Shown here piece after piece: positions 1 through 6,831 of a stretch of DNA of 21,350 nt. The first letter of the stretch is position 1, and each line of letters opens with the position of its first letter. The DNA is from a virus, in the IMG/VR virus record IMGVR_UViG_3300010148_000154, positions 1 through 21,350 of that record. The stretch is one strand, 5' to 3'. The translations under genes were made by a program, and so were the position numbers. A model generated the notes under the pieces. The model had not been told where the DNA came from, did not search any database, and worked only from the letters and a program-made list of their open reading frames with translations.

Positions 1-6
1 GTAAGA

Positions 7-96
7 ATGACTAAACGAAAATCTAAAAATCCTAATATAGCACGAGGTTGTGGTGCTATAATGGCAGGCAGAAGAAAAAAGACAAAGTACGCATAA
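7..96 (+). CDS. Small basic conserved phage protein (29 aa)
   Basis: An ATG at position 7 opens a 29-codon frame ending in TAA at 94-96, and this stop overlaps the next gene's ATG in a TAATG junction. The protein is strongly basic. It ends in an ARGCGAIM segment followed by RRKKTKYA. From memory, short proteins ending in a GCG-x-(V/I)-M plus RRKxTKY signature recur near the connector genes of marine phages, which is why I call it real despite its size. A purine-rich GTAAGA lies directly before the start. Function is unknown; the charge would suit nucleic acid binding or a minor head role. The 5' neighbour is outside the window, so an upstream in-frame start cannot be fully excluded. Confidence 0.6.
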   Translation: MTKRKSKNPNIARGCGAIMAGRRKKTKYA

Positions 97-374
97 TGGC
101 AGTTAGAAAGACAAAAGCTGGTTTAGCACTTAAGAGATGGTTCAAAGAAGATTGGAAAGATCAAAGAACTGGTAAAAAGTGTGGAAGACAAAAAGGAGAG
201 AAAAGAGGTACGCCTTATTGTAGACCAACAAAAAGGATTTCTAGTAAAACACCAAAGACGGCTTCAGAGATGACAGCAGCTGAAAAACGTAGTAGGATAG
301 CACAGAAGAAAAGAATAGGACAACCAGCAGGTGCACCTAGAAGAGTTAAGGCAGTGAGAAGAAGGAAGAAATAA
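96..374 (+). CDS. Small very basic protein, DUF5872-like (92 aa)
   Basis: I chose the ATG at 96 because it overlaps the upstream stop in TAATG and gives the start MAVRKTKAGLALKRWF. A longer frame opening at 48 would run through the small upstream gene. The protein is lysine/arginine-rich along its whole length and has two cysteines (in GKKCGR and PYCRP), a central SSKTPKTASEMT segment and a basic tail ending RRRKK. The layout LKRWFKEDW, CGRxKGEKR, CRPxKR, SKTPKTASEMT matches what I remember of the DUF5872 family, known from marine phages, large DNA viruses and some bacteria; function is not established. DNA or RNA binding is a reasonable inference from composition. It sits directly before the connector genes. 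Confidence 0.75.
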   Translation: MAVRKTKAGLALKRWFKEDWKDQRTGKKCGRQKGEKRGTPYCRPTKRISSKTPKTASEMTAAEKRSRIAQKKRIGQPAGAPRRVKAVRRRKK

Positions 375-1043
375 ATGGCAACTTCAAGCTCAAGAGATTT
401 TAATTTAGATGTAGCAGAACTTATTGAAGAGGCATACGAAAGATGTGGCTTAGAGATGAGAACTGGTTACGATGCTAGAACAGCTAGACGTTCTTTAAAT
501 CTTATGTTTGCTGATTGGGCAAACAGAGGATTGAATCTTTGGACAGTTAAGCAATCAACTGTGGCAGTGACTTCTGGAACTGCTTCTTACACTCTCTTAG
601 ATGCTACAGTTGTAGATTTATTAGAAGTTGTTTTAAGAAACAGTAGTGGCACAGATTTTACTTTGACTCAAATGAGCCGTAGTGAGTATCTAAAAATACC
701 TAATAAGAGTAACTCTGGACAACCAAGTCAGTATTTTTTTGATAGACAAGTAACTCCTACGATTACATTATGGTCAACTCCAGATGATTCCTACACTTTA
801 GTCTTTTACTATGTAAGACGAATAGAAGATGCAGACACATTAGTTAATACAACTGATGCACCTTTTAGATTCTTACCATGTATGGCAGCGGGACTTGCTT
901 ATTATATAGCTATAAAAAGAGCACCCGAAAGAATACAAATACTAAAAAGTATATACGAAGAAGAGTTTCAAAGAGCCGCAGCAGAAGATGCAAGTAGCAC
1001 ACCTCTCAAGTTAACACCTAACATTTCATACTTGAGATACTAA
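375..1043 (+). CDS. Head-tail connector / tail accessory factor, P22 gp4-like
   Basis: This 222-residue protein starts directly after the previous stop (TAA then ATG) behind a GAAGGAAGAA ribosome-binding stretch. Residues about 18-58 form a helical segment (EEAYERCGLEMRTGYDARTA, then RRSLNLMFADWANRGLNLW), which is the signature of a protein very common in marine podoviruses and placed in the P22 gp4-type tail accessory factor or connector group. After it comes a beta-rich middle, including an LWSTPDDSYTLVFYYVRR strand pair, then a C-terminal helical part with APFRFLPCMAAGLAYYIAIK. Such proteins bind below the portal ring and help seal packaged DNA. The next gene but one is also adaptor-like, which supports a neck module. 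The family assignment is from remembered motif similarity, not from a profile search. Confidence 0.75.
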   Translation: MATSSSRDFNLDVAELIEEAYERCGLEMRTGYDARTARRSLNLMFADWANRGLNLWTVKQSTVAVTSGTASYTLLDATVVDLLEVVLRNSSGTDFTLTQMSRSEYLKIPNKSNSGQPSQYFFDRQVTPTITLWSTPDDSYTLVFYYVRRIEDADTLVNTTDAPFRFLPCMAAGLAYYIAIKRAPERIQILKSIYEEEFQRAAAEDASSTPLKLTPNISYLRY

Positions 1044-1360
1044 TGGCTAGGTACGCAAGTGGCAGATACGCATGGGGATATTCAGATAGATCTGGATTTC
1101 GTTATCGTTTGCGTGAAATGAGAAAAGAATGGAATGGACTTAAAGTAGGTCCAGATGAGTATGAAGCTAAACATCCTCAACTAGAACCTAATTATCCAGG
1201 CCCAGACCCAACAGCATTGTATGAACCAAGACCTAATCAAGACACAGACTTGACTGCATTTGTAGTATACACAAACGCTGGAAATGGTATAATAGGACAA
1301 AAGATGACAGCGTTTACAGCTACAACTAGTTTGGGAACAGTAACAGTGAGTACATCATGA
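1043..1360 (+). CDS. Conserved phage protein of unknown function (105 aa)
   Basis: The start overlaps the previous stop (TAATG at 1041-1045) and the stop overlaps the next start (ATGA at 1357-1360), so it is probably translationally coupled on both sides. The N-terminal half is polar and aromatic (YASGRYAWGYSDRSGFRYR, then REMRKEWNGLKVGPDEYE) and includes a proline-rich HPQLEPNYPGPDPTALYEPRP segment. The last 30 residues are a Thr/Gly/Val beta-type tail ending LGTVTVSTS. A closely similar ending (LGNVTVSVS) occurs on the 99-residue protein at 11107-11406. Placement between two connector-type genes suggests a virion or assembly role. I do not recognise a named domain. Confidence 0.75.
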   Translation: MARYASGRYAWGYSDRSGFRYRLREMRKEWNGLKVGPDEYEAKHPQLEPNYPGPDPTALYEPRPNQDTDLTAFVVYTNAGNGIIGQKMTAFTATTSLGTVTVSTS

Positions 1361-2001
1361 GTTTTACTTTAACGACATTAAAACAATCAATACAAGATTG
1401 GACAGAAAACAACGAAACGACTTTTGTAAACGAACTAGATTTTATTATTAAAAACGCAGAAGAAAGAATATTAAAGTCTGTAGATTTAGATTTTTTTAGA
1501 AAAAATGTAGAAGGTGGTTTGACAACTGGTAATAAATTTTTACAAAAACCAAGCGATTATCTAGCAACTTTTTCTTTATCTTATGTAAAAAATAGTGAGA
1601 ATATTTTTCTTTTACAAAAAGATGTAAACTTCATTCAACAGTATACTCCTAATCCAGCAACAACTGGATCTCCAATATATTATGCTTCTTTTGATGTTGA
1701 TAATTACATAGTAGCTCCAACACCAGATGCCGATTATGTAGCAGAATTACATTATTATTATAGACCTGCCTCACTTACCACAGATAATTCTGGCACAACT
1801 TGGATAAGCACTAATGCACCAGACGCTTTGTTATACGCTTGTTTGATCGAGGCATATAGTTTTATGAAAGGGGAGTCCGATATACTACAACTTTATACTG
1901 CTAGATATGGTGAAGCTATAACTAGACTTAAGGTTTATGGAGAAGGACAAGAAAATACTGATGCTTATAGAGAAGGTTTGGTAAAGATTCCGAAACAGTA
2001 A
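1357..2001 (+). CDS. Phage neck adaptor protein, SU10 adaptor-like
   Basis: A 214-residue protein with an N-terminal helical region containing NELDFIIKNAEERILKSVDL (about residues 25-45), a middle with QKPSDYLATFSLSY, a YYASFDVDNYIVAPTPDADY strand region, and a C-terminal helix around ALLYACLIEAYSFMKGE. This pattern (ERI helix early, a P-x-D-Y stretch, then a helix with an E-A-x-x-F-x-K-G-E motif near the end) is characteristic of short-tailed phage adaptor proteins that bridge portal and tail. It likely acts with the gp4-like protein at 375-1043; two adaptor-like proteins one gene apart could be ancient duplicates or two different neck rings. It overlaps the previous gene by four bases. Confidence 0.75.
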   Translation: MSFTLTTLKQSIQDWTENNETTFVNELDFIIKNAEERILKSVDLDFFRKNVEGGLTTGNKFLQKPSDYLATFSLSYVKNSENIFLLQKDVNFIQQYTPNPATTGSPIYYASFDVDNYIVAPTPDADYVAELHYYYRPASLTTDNSGTTWISTNAPDALLYACLIEAYSFMKGESDILQLYTARYGEAITRLKVYGEGQENTDAYREGLVKIPKQ

Positions 2002-2011
2002 GGGAAGCATT

Positions 2012-2728
2012 ATGGGGAAGAAAATCGGTAGCGTAGCCATTGTCGGTCTCGGCAATAGTTGTAGTGAATATCTAATGTCCAGAATCAGAAGCGAAAAGTT
2101 TGATGAAGTCTGGGCAATCAATTCTATATCTGGCGTTATATATCACGATAAATGTTTTATGATGGATCCACCATCAAGGTTTCTTGATAGTCCTAACGCT
2201 GGTAAACAAACAAATATCATGGTAGACAGACTAAAAGCAAAGTTAGGTATTCCAATCTTTTCTTGCACCATAGACAAAAGATGTCCAGATGTTGTTGAAT
2301 ATCCTTTACAAGAAGTCCTACAAAAGACTAAGTATGCTTACCTTAATAATACAGTTGCTTACAGTATTGCTTTTGCAATAGCTCAAGAAGTAAAAGAAAT
2401 TCATTTGTATGGCATAGACTTTACATATAGTAATGTAGCTTTTGCTGAAGCAGGCAGAGGATGTTGTGAGTTTTGGTTAGCGATTGCTATATCAAAAGGT
2501 ATAAAAGTAAACATTGCACATAATTCATCATTGCTTGATACAAACGTAAAAGAAGATCAAAAGCTCTATGGGTATCATAGATTAGATGATCCGATTGTAT
2601 CTACCACAACACAAGGCAATATGTTAATTACAAGAAAATCAAAGCTACAACCACCAGAACCTTTAGACTCTACACCTAACATTATAGGTAGAGAAGACAT
2701 ACCTGGTGTCACTTACGAGGAGAAATAA
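2012..2728 (+). CDS. Rossmann-like protein resembling GT42 sialyltransferase/DUF115
   Basis: This 238-residue protein starts with a hydrophobic strand and glycine-rich loop, VAIVGLGNSCSE (residues 8-19), followed by VWAINS (33-38) and MMDP (50-53). The centre has NNTVAYSIAFAI (112-123), the strand KEIHLYGIDF (128-137) and a long helix through AEAGRGCCEFWLAIAISKG (145-163). The order of G-x-G-x-S loop, S/T-G/V-x-x-A-x-x-x-A helix and a K-E-I-x-L-x-G-I-D-F strand resembles bacterial GT42 sialyltransferases (Cst-II type) and the DUF115/MptE-like group, which share related nucleotide-binding folds. It is a soluble protein with no signal peptide. Its place between neck genes and tail-fibre genes suggests virion or host-surface glycan modification, but substrate and activity are inference; a nucleotide-binding structural role is possible. 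A GGGAAG ribosome-binding site precedes the start. Confidence 0.6.
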   Translation: MGKKIGSVAIVGLGNSCSEYLMSRIRSEKFDEVWAINSISGVIYHDKCFMMDPPSRFLDSPNAGKQTNIMVDRLKAKLGIPIFSCTIDKRCPDVVEYPLQEVLQKTKYAYLNNTVAYSIAFAIAQEVKEIHLYGIDFTYSNVAFAEAGRGCCEFWLAIAISKGIKVNIAHNSSLLDTNVKEDQKLYGYHRLDDPIVSTTTQGNMLITRKSKLQPPEPLDSTPNIIGREDIPGVTYEEK

Positions 2729-3016
2729 ATGTTTAATGTAGGAGTATCACAAGCGGGTAATGTCAATGTCATGACTTCAAATGAAGGTGGTCTATCAAAC
2801 GAACAGTTAGCAGATTTAGCCGTAGACAAGATAGTCAGTATATCTGATGAAGCTCCACCACACATACGACAACAAGCCAATCAATTTAGAGAACATCTCA
2901 AAAAAGTATTGTATCATTATCTTCTCTTGGCAAGAAGAGAAGAGCGTGGTACTATCATTCAAGCCTTAAGATCAAGTGGTCAAAAGGAAACGGCTGAATA
3001 TATAAGGAGACTCTAA
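2729..3016 (+). CDS. Conserved small phage protein, helical (95 aa)
   Basis: Starts immediately after the previous stop, with GAGGAGAAATAA as a strong ribosome-binding sequence inside the end of that gene. The first 20 residues are polar and beta-like (FNVGVSQAGNVNVMTSNEGG). The rest is predicted helical: LSNEQLADLAVDKIVSIS, then PPHIRQQANQFREHLKKVLY, then ARREERGTIIQALRSSG and a closing IRRL. Proteins with this LADLAVDKI, IRQQA, VxYHYLLLA, ER-x-TI layout are widespread in marine phage virion modules and have no known function that I can state. An assembly or connector accessory role is a guess from position only. Confidence 0.75.
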   Translation: MFNVGVSQAGNVNVMTSNEGGLSNEQLADLAVDKIVSISDEAPPHIRQQANQFREHLKKVLYHYLLLARREERGTIIQALRSSGQKETAEYIRRL

Positions 3017-3017
3017 T

Positions 3018-3473
3018 ATGGCTATAGCACAAGCAATGTGTACCTCTTTTAAACAAGAGCTGTTAGTAGGGACACATAACTTTACAAACTCAAGTGGAAA
3101 CACTTTTAAGTTAGCACTCTATGCAGAAGGCAGTGGTGGTAAATCAAGCACAACTGCAACATTAGGAGCAACAACAACTGCGTTCACTACGACTGGCGAA
3201 GTTGCTTCAAGTGGAACTTATGCAACTGGTGGTGGTTCTTTAACAAATGTTACTCCAACCACATCTGGAACAACTGCGTTTACAGATTTTGCTGACTTGA
3301 GTTTCACAACTGCAACAATTACTGCAATGGGAGCGTTAATTTATAATAGCTCTGCCAGTAATAAAGCTGTTTGTGTTTTGGATTTTACATCTAATAAGAC
3401 ATCAACATCTGGAACTTTTACAATACAATTCCCTACAGCTGACGCTTCAAACGCTATTATCCGTATAGCATAG
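3018..3473 (+). CDS. Conserved virion/tail structural protein (151 aa)
   Basis: The start follows an AAGGAGAC ribosome-binding site. The N-terminus MAIAQAMCTSFKQELLVGTH is a highly recognisable opening of a short beta-rich protein found in many marine phages. The remainder is Thr/Ser/Gly-rich with alternating hydrophobic residues, for instance FKLALYAE, GALIYNSS, KAVCVLDF and FTIQFPTAD, ending AIIRIA. The composition fits an all-beta virion component such as a tail or fibre-associated protein. It opens a run of four low-complexity tail-type genes ending at 6813, all on the same strand with very short gaps. The exact position in the particle cannot be stated. Confidence 0.75.
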   Translation: MAIAQAMCTSFKQELLVGTHNFTNSSGNTFKLALYAEGSGGKSSTTATLGATTTAFTTTGEVASSGTYATGGGSLTNVTPTTSGTTAFTDFADLSFTTATITAMGALIYNSSASNKAVCVLDFTSNKTSTSGTFTIQFPTADASNAIIRIA

Positions 3474-3484
3474 GGTAAATCCTT

Positions 3485-4750
3485 ATGGCTAACGGCTGGG
3501 GACAAGGCACCTGGGGTGCTGTTGGTTGGGGTGGTATTGGTAACACCTCTGTTGCCGTTACTGGTGTAGCGGGTACGTCAGCCGTTGGTGATGAAGCAAC
3601 TACTGCTGGTTCTCTTGTAATCGAAACTGGATTACAAGCTACTGGTTCTATAGGAACAGTCAACGCTAGTAGTGTTCATATAACAATACCTACACCTGTT
3701 GTAGGTACTACTTTTCTTGGTAGTGCCATTGGTTCAATTCCAATTACCGCAACTGTAACTGGCTTTTCTGCAACAATCGGTTTTATGACTGGTTGGGGAG
3801 ATGGTGGCTGGGGTGCTGGAGTTTGGGGTGGTGGAGTATTTGCAGACGTAGGTCAAGTTCTTCCAGTAACTACAAATGTAGCACAAGGCTTAGTGCAAAC
3901 TCCAACAATAACTGGAACTTGTATATTCAGCGTCACTGGTGTTGCGGGAACAACTGCCCTAGGAAATGCTTTAGCCGCAGCTGGAGCCATAGTAGAAGAA
4001 ACTGGATTAACTGGCACAATAGGATTTGGTGATGAATCTGTTGTAGGTACTGCATTAGTTTCACCTACTGGTGTTTCTGGAGTAATTGATCTTGCTCAAA
4101 AATCTACAGCAACCATTACATTTACGGTTACTGTTGTGGGTGGTAATCCATCTAATCATCCTTATTACAACTTAGGCTCTACAAATAAATATGCAATCAA
4201 TGGATCGACTGCAACGGCAGATGTTACTTTAGATTTATACGAAGGGAATACTTATAGATTTGACCAAAGTGATGCTAGTAACGATGGACACCCATTAAGA
4301 TTTAGTGTCACGCCAAATGGAACTCATGGTGGTGGTCAAGAGTACACAACTGGTGTAACAACAAATGGAACGCCTGGTACAGCTGGAGCGTATACAGAAA
4401 TAACTGTCGCTTCTGGAGCACAGACTTTACATTATTATTGTACTAATCATACTAACATGGGTTACTATGCTTATACTCCAGTTATCAATTACACTGTAAG
4501 TGGAACAACTGGAGCACCAGTCACAACAGTCGTTGGAACAACTGGATTGGGTAACGAATCTGTTACTGCTGATGGAAATCTAGCAGTGACGTTAGCGGGA
4601 GCAACAATTTCGATAGGAACGGTTGCAATAACTGGTGGTTCTGTGCTATCTTTGACTGGAGTTAGTGGCACTGGTGCAACTGGAGAAGAAAATATCTGGG
4701 GTCTAATTGTCCCAGATCAAGTAGCTAATTGGATTGAAAGGGTAGCATAA
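3485..4750 (+). CDS. Gly/Thr-rich tail protein with cupredoxin-like domain
   Basis: The 421-residue protein opens with a Gly-Trp cluster (GWGQGTWGAVGWGGIG, residues 4-19), with a second cluster at about 103-117 (GWGDGGWGAGVWGGG). Between and after these are loosely repeated beta segments (VTGVAGTSAVG, VTGVAGTTALG, LTGVSGTGATG). Residues about 212-332 form a distinct module resembling a cupredoxin: LYEGNTYRFDQSD, then GHPLRFS with H269, then LHYYCTNHTNMG with C319, H322 and M325. His, then Cys-x2-His-x2-Met, is the ligand order and spacing of the type 1 copper site of amicyanin. The domain type recurs in marine phage tail proteins; whether copper is bound is not shown. The glycine-rich parts suggest a tail fibre or adhesin. 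A weak AGGGTAA precedes the start. Confidence 0.8.
   Translation: MANGWGQGTWGAVGWGGIGNTSVAVTGVAGTSAVGDEATTAGSLVIETGLQATGSIGTVNASSVHITIPTPVVGTTFLGSAIGSIPITATVTGFSATIGFMTGWGDGGWGAGVWGGGVFADVGQVLPVTTNVAQGLVQTPTITGTCIFSVTGVAGTTALGNALAAAGAIVEETGLTGTIGFGDESVVGTALVSPTGVSGVIDLAQKSTATITFTVTVVGGNPSNHPYYNLGSTNKYAINGSTATADVTLDLYEGNTYRFDQSDASNDGHPLRFSVTPNGTHGGGQEYTTGVTTNGTPGTAGAYTEITVASGAQTLHYYCTNHTNMGYYAYTPVINYTVSGTTGAPVTTVVGTTGLGNESVTADGNLAVTLAGATISIGTVAITGGSVLSLTGVSGTGATGEENIWGLIVPDQVANWIERVA
4118..4480 (+). other. Cupredoxin-like domain within tail protein
   Basis: This is the domain span (residues about 212-332) inside the protein at 3485-4750. Candidate type 1 copper ligands are H269, C319 (codon 4439-4441), H322 and M325. 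The segment between them includes EYTTGVTTNGTPGTAGAYTE, a loop pattern I associate with the same module in other marine phage proteins. Flanking sequence is low-complexity beta repeat, so the domain looks like an insertion in a fibre-like protein. Assignment rests on ligand order and hydrophobic pattern, not on a profile search. Confidence 0.65.
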
Positions 4751-5370
4751 TGGCAACATACGTTAACAATCTTCGATTAAAAGAAATCACAACTGGTGAT
4801 GAGTCAGGTACTTGGGGTACTTCGACTAACACAAATCTTGAATTAATAGGAGAGGCATTAGGTTTTGGTACAGAAGCCATAACAACAAACGCTGACACAC
4901 ATACAACTACGATAGCAGATGGATCTTCGGATGCTGCTAGATCAATGTATATCAAGTACACTGGAACATTAGATTCTGCTTGTACGATTACAATAGGTCC
5001 GAACACCATGAAAAGAGTGCATATAATAGAAAATGCAACAAGTGGTTCACAAAACATAATTATATCACAAGGCTCTGGTGCAAACGTAACGATAGCACCT
5101 AGCACTGCAAAAGCAATTTATTTAGATGGAGCTGGAAGTGGAGCAGCCGTTGTTGATGCTTTTAATACACTTAGTTTAGCTAGTCCAACAATGACAGGCA
5201 CACCAGTTGCACCAACTGCTTCGGCAAATACTAATTCAACTCAAGTAGCTACAACTGCTTATGTGCAAACAGAGTTAGGTCATTTGTTAGTCTTGGAAGC
5301 AGATGCGAGTAATGATGATCCAGTAGCTGGAGATTTTACAAATGGTGCTATATTAGTAGGACAGTTCTAG
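4750..5370 (+). CDS. Tail fibre-type protein with fibre repeat motif (206 aa)
   Basis: The start overlaps the preceding stop (TAATG). The N-terminus YVNNLRLKEITTGDESGTWG is typical of a family of marine phage fibre proteins in which a G-x-x-S-G-T-W-G segment follows an LRLxE strand. The middle is beta-rich (ACTITIGPN, SQNIIISQG). At about residues 155-180 lies TGTPVAPTASANTNSTQVAT followed by TAYV, the short repeat typical of lambda Stf and other side tail fibres (T-P-x-A-P-T-A then T-x-x-A-T-T-A-Y-V). This supports a tail-fibre role. At 206 residues it is short for a complete receptor-binding fibre, so it may be a connector segment that partners the next gene. Confidence 0.75.
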   Translation: MATYVNNLRLKEITTGDESGTWGTSTNTNLELIGEALGFGTEAITTNADTHTTTIADGSSDAARSMYIKYTGTLDSACTITIGPNTMKRVHIIENATSGSQNIIISQGSGANVTIAPSTAKAIYLDGAGSGAAVVDAFNTLSLASPTMTGTPVAPTASANTNSTQVATTAYVQTELGHLLVLEADASNDDPVAGDFTNGAILVGQF

Positions 5371-5379
5371 GAGTTTTAA

Positions 5380-6813
5380 ATGCCAAAAATATTCGGATTG
5401 GATGCTAGTACAGTTAGACAAATAACAAAACTGTTTGCTCTTGACGGAGCGACACCTCGTAGAGTTAAAAAACTATTCTCAAATGATGGTGGTACAATAA
5501 GATTAATATTCGAAGATAAATCCACATTTACTGTATCTGGAACAGCTAACTTAATTCAATCACCAGTCAACGAAGTTATAGAGTTTGGTTTTAGAACAGA
5601 CTTTGATGCAGGTGGTACAGATGTAAGTGTAAACGCATCTGGTAGTGGAGATGCAAGTAACGTAGGAACTCCAGGACTAACAATCGATGTAGATAGTAGT
5701 CATACCTATTCTGGTAATTCACCATTAAGGAGTCCAGGTGGAGCACCAATGGCACAAGGTCCAAGTCCAGGGTTTTCTCAACCACCAACAAATGCAGTTT
5801 TTATACCGAATGATCCTCAACTGGGTATGGATCCACCTGTCAATCAACAAATGGCACAAGAGTTTGCATCAGTGTTAGGATCAAATTTTAATTCTAAATG
5901 GAGTTCAGGTTCTTATTTAACAATAAATGGAACACAATCATTTGGTAGTGCTACACCAGGTGGTAATCGTCAGTTTCAAGGTCCGTGGGGTAATGTTGAA
6001 GGACTTTACTTCGGTGGTCAATATGGAGCAAGAGTGCAATGTTCTCCAAGCACTTCACTTGGTCCCATGAGACTTGCTGGTGCTTCAACAGTTTCAACCA
6101 CAGGTAGAAGAGCAAGAGTTCAAAATGGAACTGGTAAAACATTTACCGTGCAAAGTGGTGGCTTAACTGCTGGTGGTAATTTTGCTACTGGTGATTTAGC
6201 TAATGGTGCAGCTACTGGTTTTATTACTGCAAACAGCACTAGTGAAGCGTGGACTTTGGTAGGTCTTATTTCACAAGATCCAGCAACTTTTGCTATATCT
6301 AATGCAGATGGTACTATTAGTGTAAGTGGTACTTTTGCTGATGGTGAAAATGCTACACAAGCAAGAACTAGAATAAAAAATGCACTAAATGGTAATAGTA
6401 CATTTACTGGTAAGTTTGATACTGGCACAGATAGTGATAAAACAATCAGTAGTGTTGACCATAAGATAGTAACTTTTACTAGTGATAGTGCTGAAAATAC
6501 AAGTGACTTTACAATAACGATTACACAGAATGATGGTAGTAATACTACAGGTCATGAAGCAGTGACAACACAAGGAGCGGCAGAAAGTCTGCAAACAGTT
6601 GTTACAGTGGTAAGAGAAGTTGAAGGATCTTCAGTATCAACAGCTACTGCGATATCAAGTGAAGCAGACACAGATACTGCTGGTGCAGCCGTGGCTTCTA
6701 ATACAACACAAGAAGTTACATACGATTCATCAACAAATAAATTAAGGGTAAACGATCAAGAGGCAACTGTATCAGTTTCAAATCCAGGATCACTATCATT
6801 TTCTAAAGATTAA
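5380..6813 (+). CDS. Putative tail fibre/virion protein with triple N-terminal repeat (477 aa)
   Basis: A TAGGAG ribosome-binding site lies before the ATG. The first 44 residues are three consecutive 14-residue repeats, each starting K-(I/L)-F and carrying D-x-x-T-x-R at fixed spacing. After this, residues 45-110 are beta-type, 115-160 are Pro/Gly/Gln-rich (RSPGGAPMAQGPSPGFSQPP), and the C-terminal half is a long Thr/Ser/Asp-rich beta stretch with FAISNADGTISVSGTFADG, TFTSDSAENTSDFTITIT and a closing LRVNDQEATVSVSNPGSLSF. No catalytic motif is seen. Composition and its place after a fibre gene argue for a tail fibre or decoration protein. It is the last gene before the oxygenase cassette. Confidence 0.7.
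   Translation: MPKIFGLDASTVRQITKLFALDGATPRRVKKLFSNDGGTIRLIFEDKSTFTVSGTANLIQSPVNEVIEFGFRTDFDAGGTDVSVNASGSGDASNVGTPGLTIDVDSSHTYSGNSPLRSPGGAPMAQGPSPGFSQPPTNAVFIPNDPQLGMDPPVNQQMAQEFASVLGSNFNSKWSSGSYLTINGTQSFGSATPGGNRQFQGPWGNVEGLYFGGQYGARVQCSPSTSLGPMRLAGASTVSTTGRRARVQNGTGKTFTVQSGGLTAGGNFATGDLANGAATGFITANSTSEAWTLVGLISQDPATFAISNADGTISVSGTFADGENATQARTRIKNALNGNSTFTGKFDTGTDSDKTISSVDHKIVTFTSDSAENTSDFTITITQNDGSNTTGHEAVTTQGAAESLQTVVTVVREVEGSSVSTATAISSEADTDTAGAAVASNTTQEVTYDSSTNKLRVNDQEATVSVSNPGSLSFSKD
5386..5511 (+). repeat. Three tandem 14-residue coding repeats
   Basis: Residues 3-16, 17-30 and 31-44 of the protein at 5380 align without gaps: KIFGLDASTVRQIT, KLFALDGATPRRVK, KLFSNDGGTIRLIF. Shared positions are K1, (I/L)2, F3, D6, T9, R11 and a hydrophobic residue near the end. 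The DNA copies have diverged in third codon positions, so the repeat is old rather than a recent slippage product. Confidence 0.85.
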
Positions 6814-6820
6814 TCATGTA

Positions 6821-6828
6821 AAGGGGGA
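6821..6828 (+). promoter_or_regulatory. Strong ribosome-binding site before first oxygenase gene
   Basis: AAGGGGGA lies four bases from the ATG at 6832 in the 18-base gap after the fibre gene. It is among the more purine-rich start sites in the window. It marks the beginning of the oxygenase cassette; no convincing promoter was seen in the same gap. Confidence 0.5.
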
Positions 6829-6831
6829 AAC

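Noticed and set aside
48-95. An earlier ATG at 48 that would extend the DUF5872-like protein by 16 residues.
   Set aside because: The extension overlaps the small upstream gene, has no family-like sequence, and the TAATG start at 96 gives a normal N-terminus.
3793-4032. Alternative + strand frame inside the cupredoxin tail protein.
   Set aside because: Trp/Ser/Asn-rich frame-shifted reading of glycine-rich codons; no ribosome-binding site and no motif.
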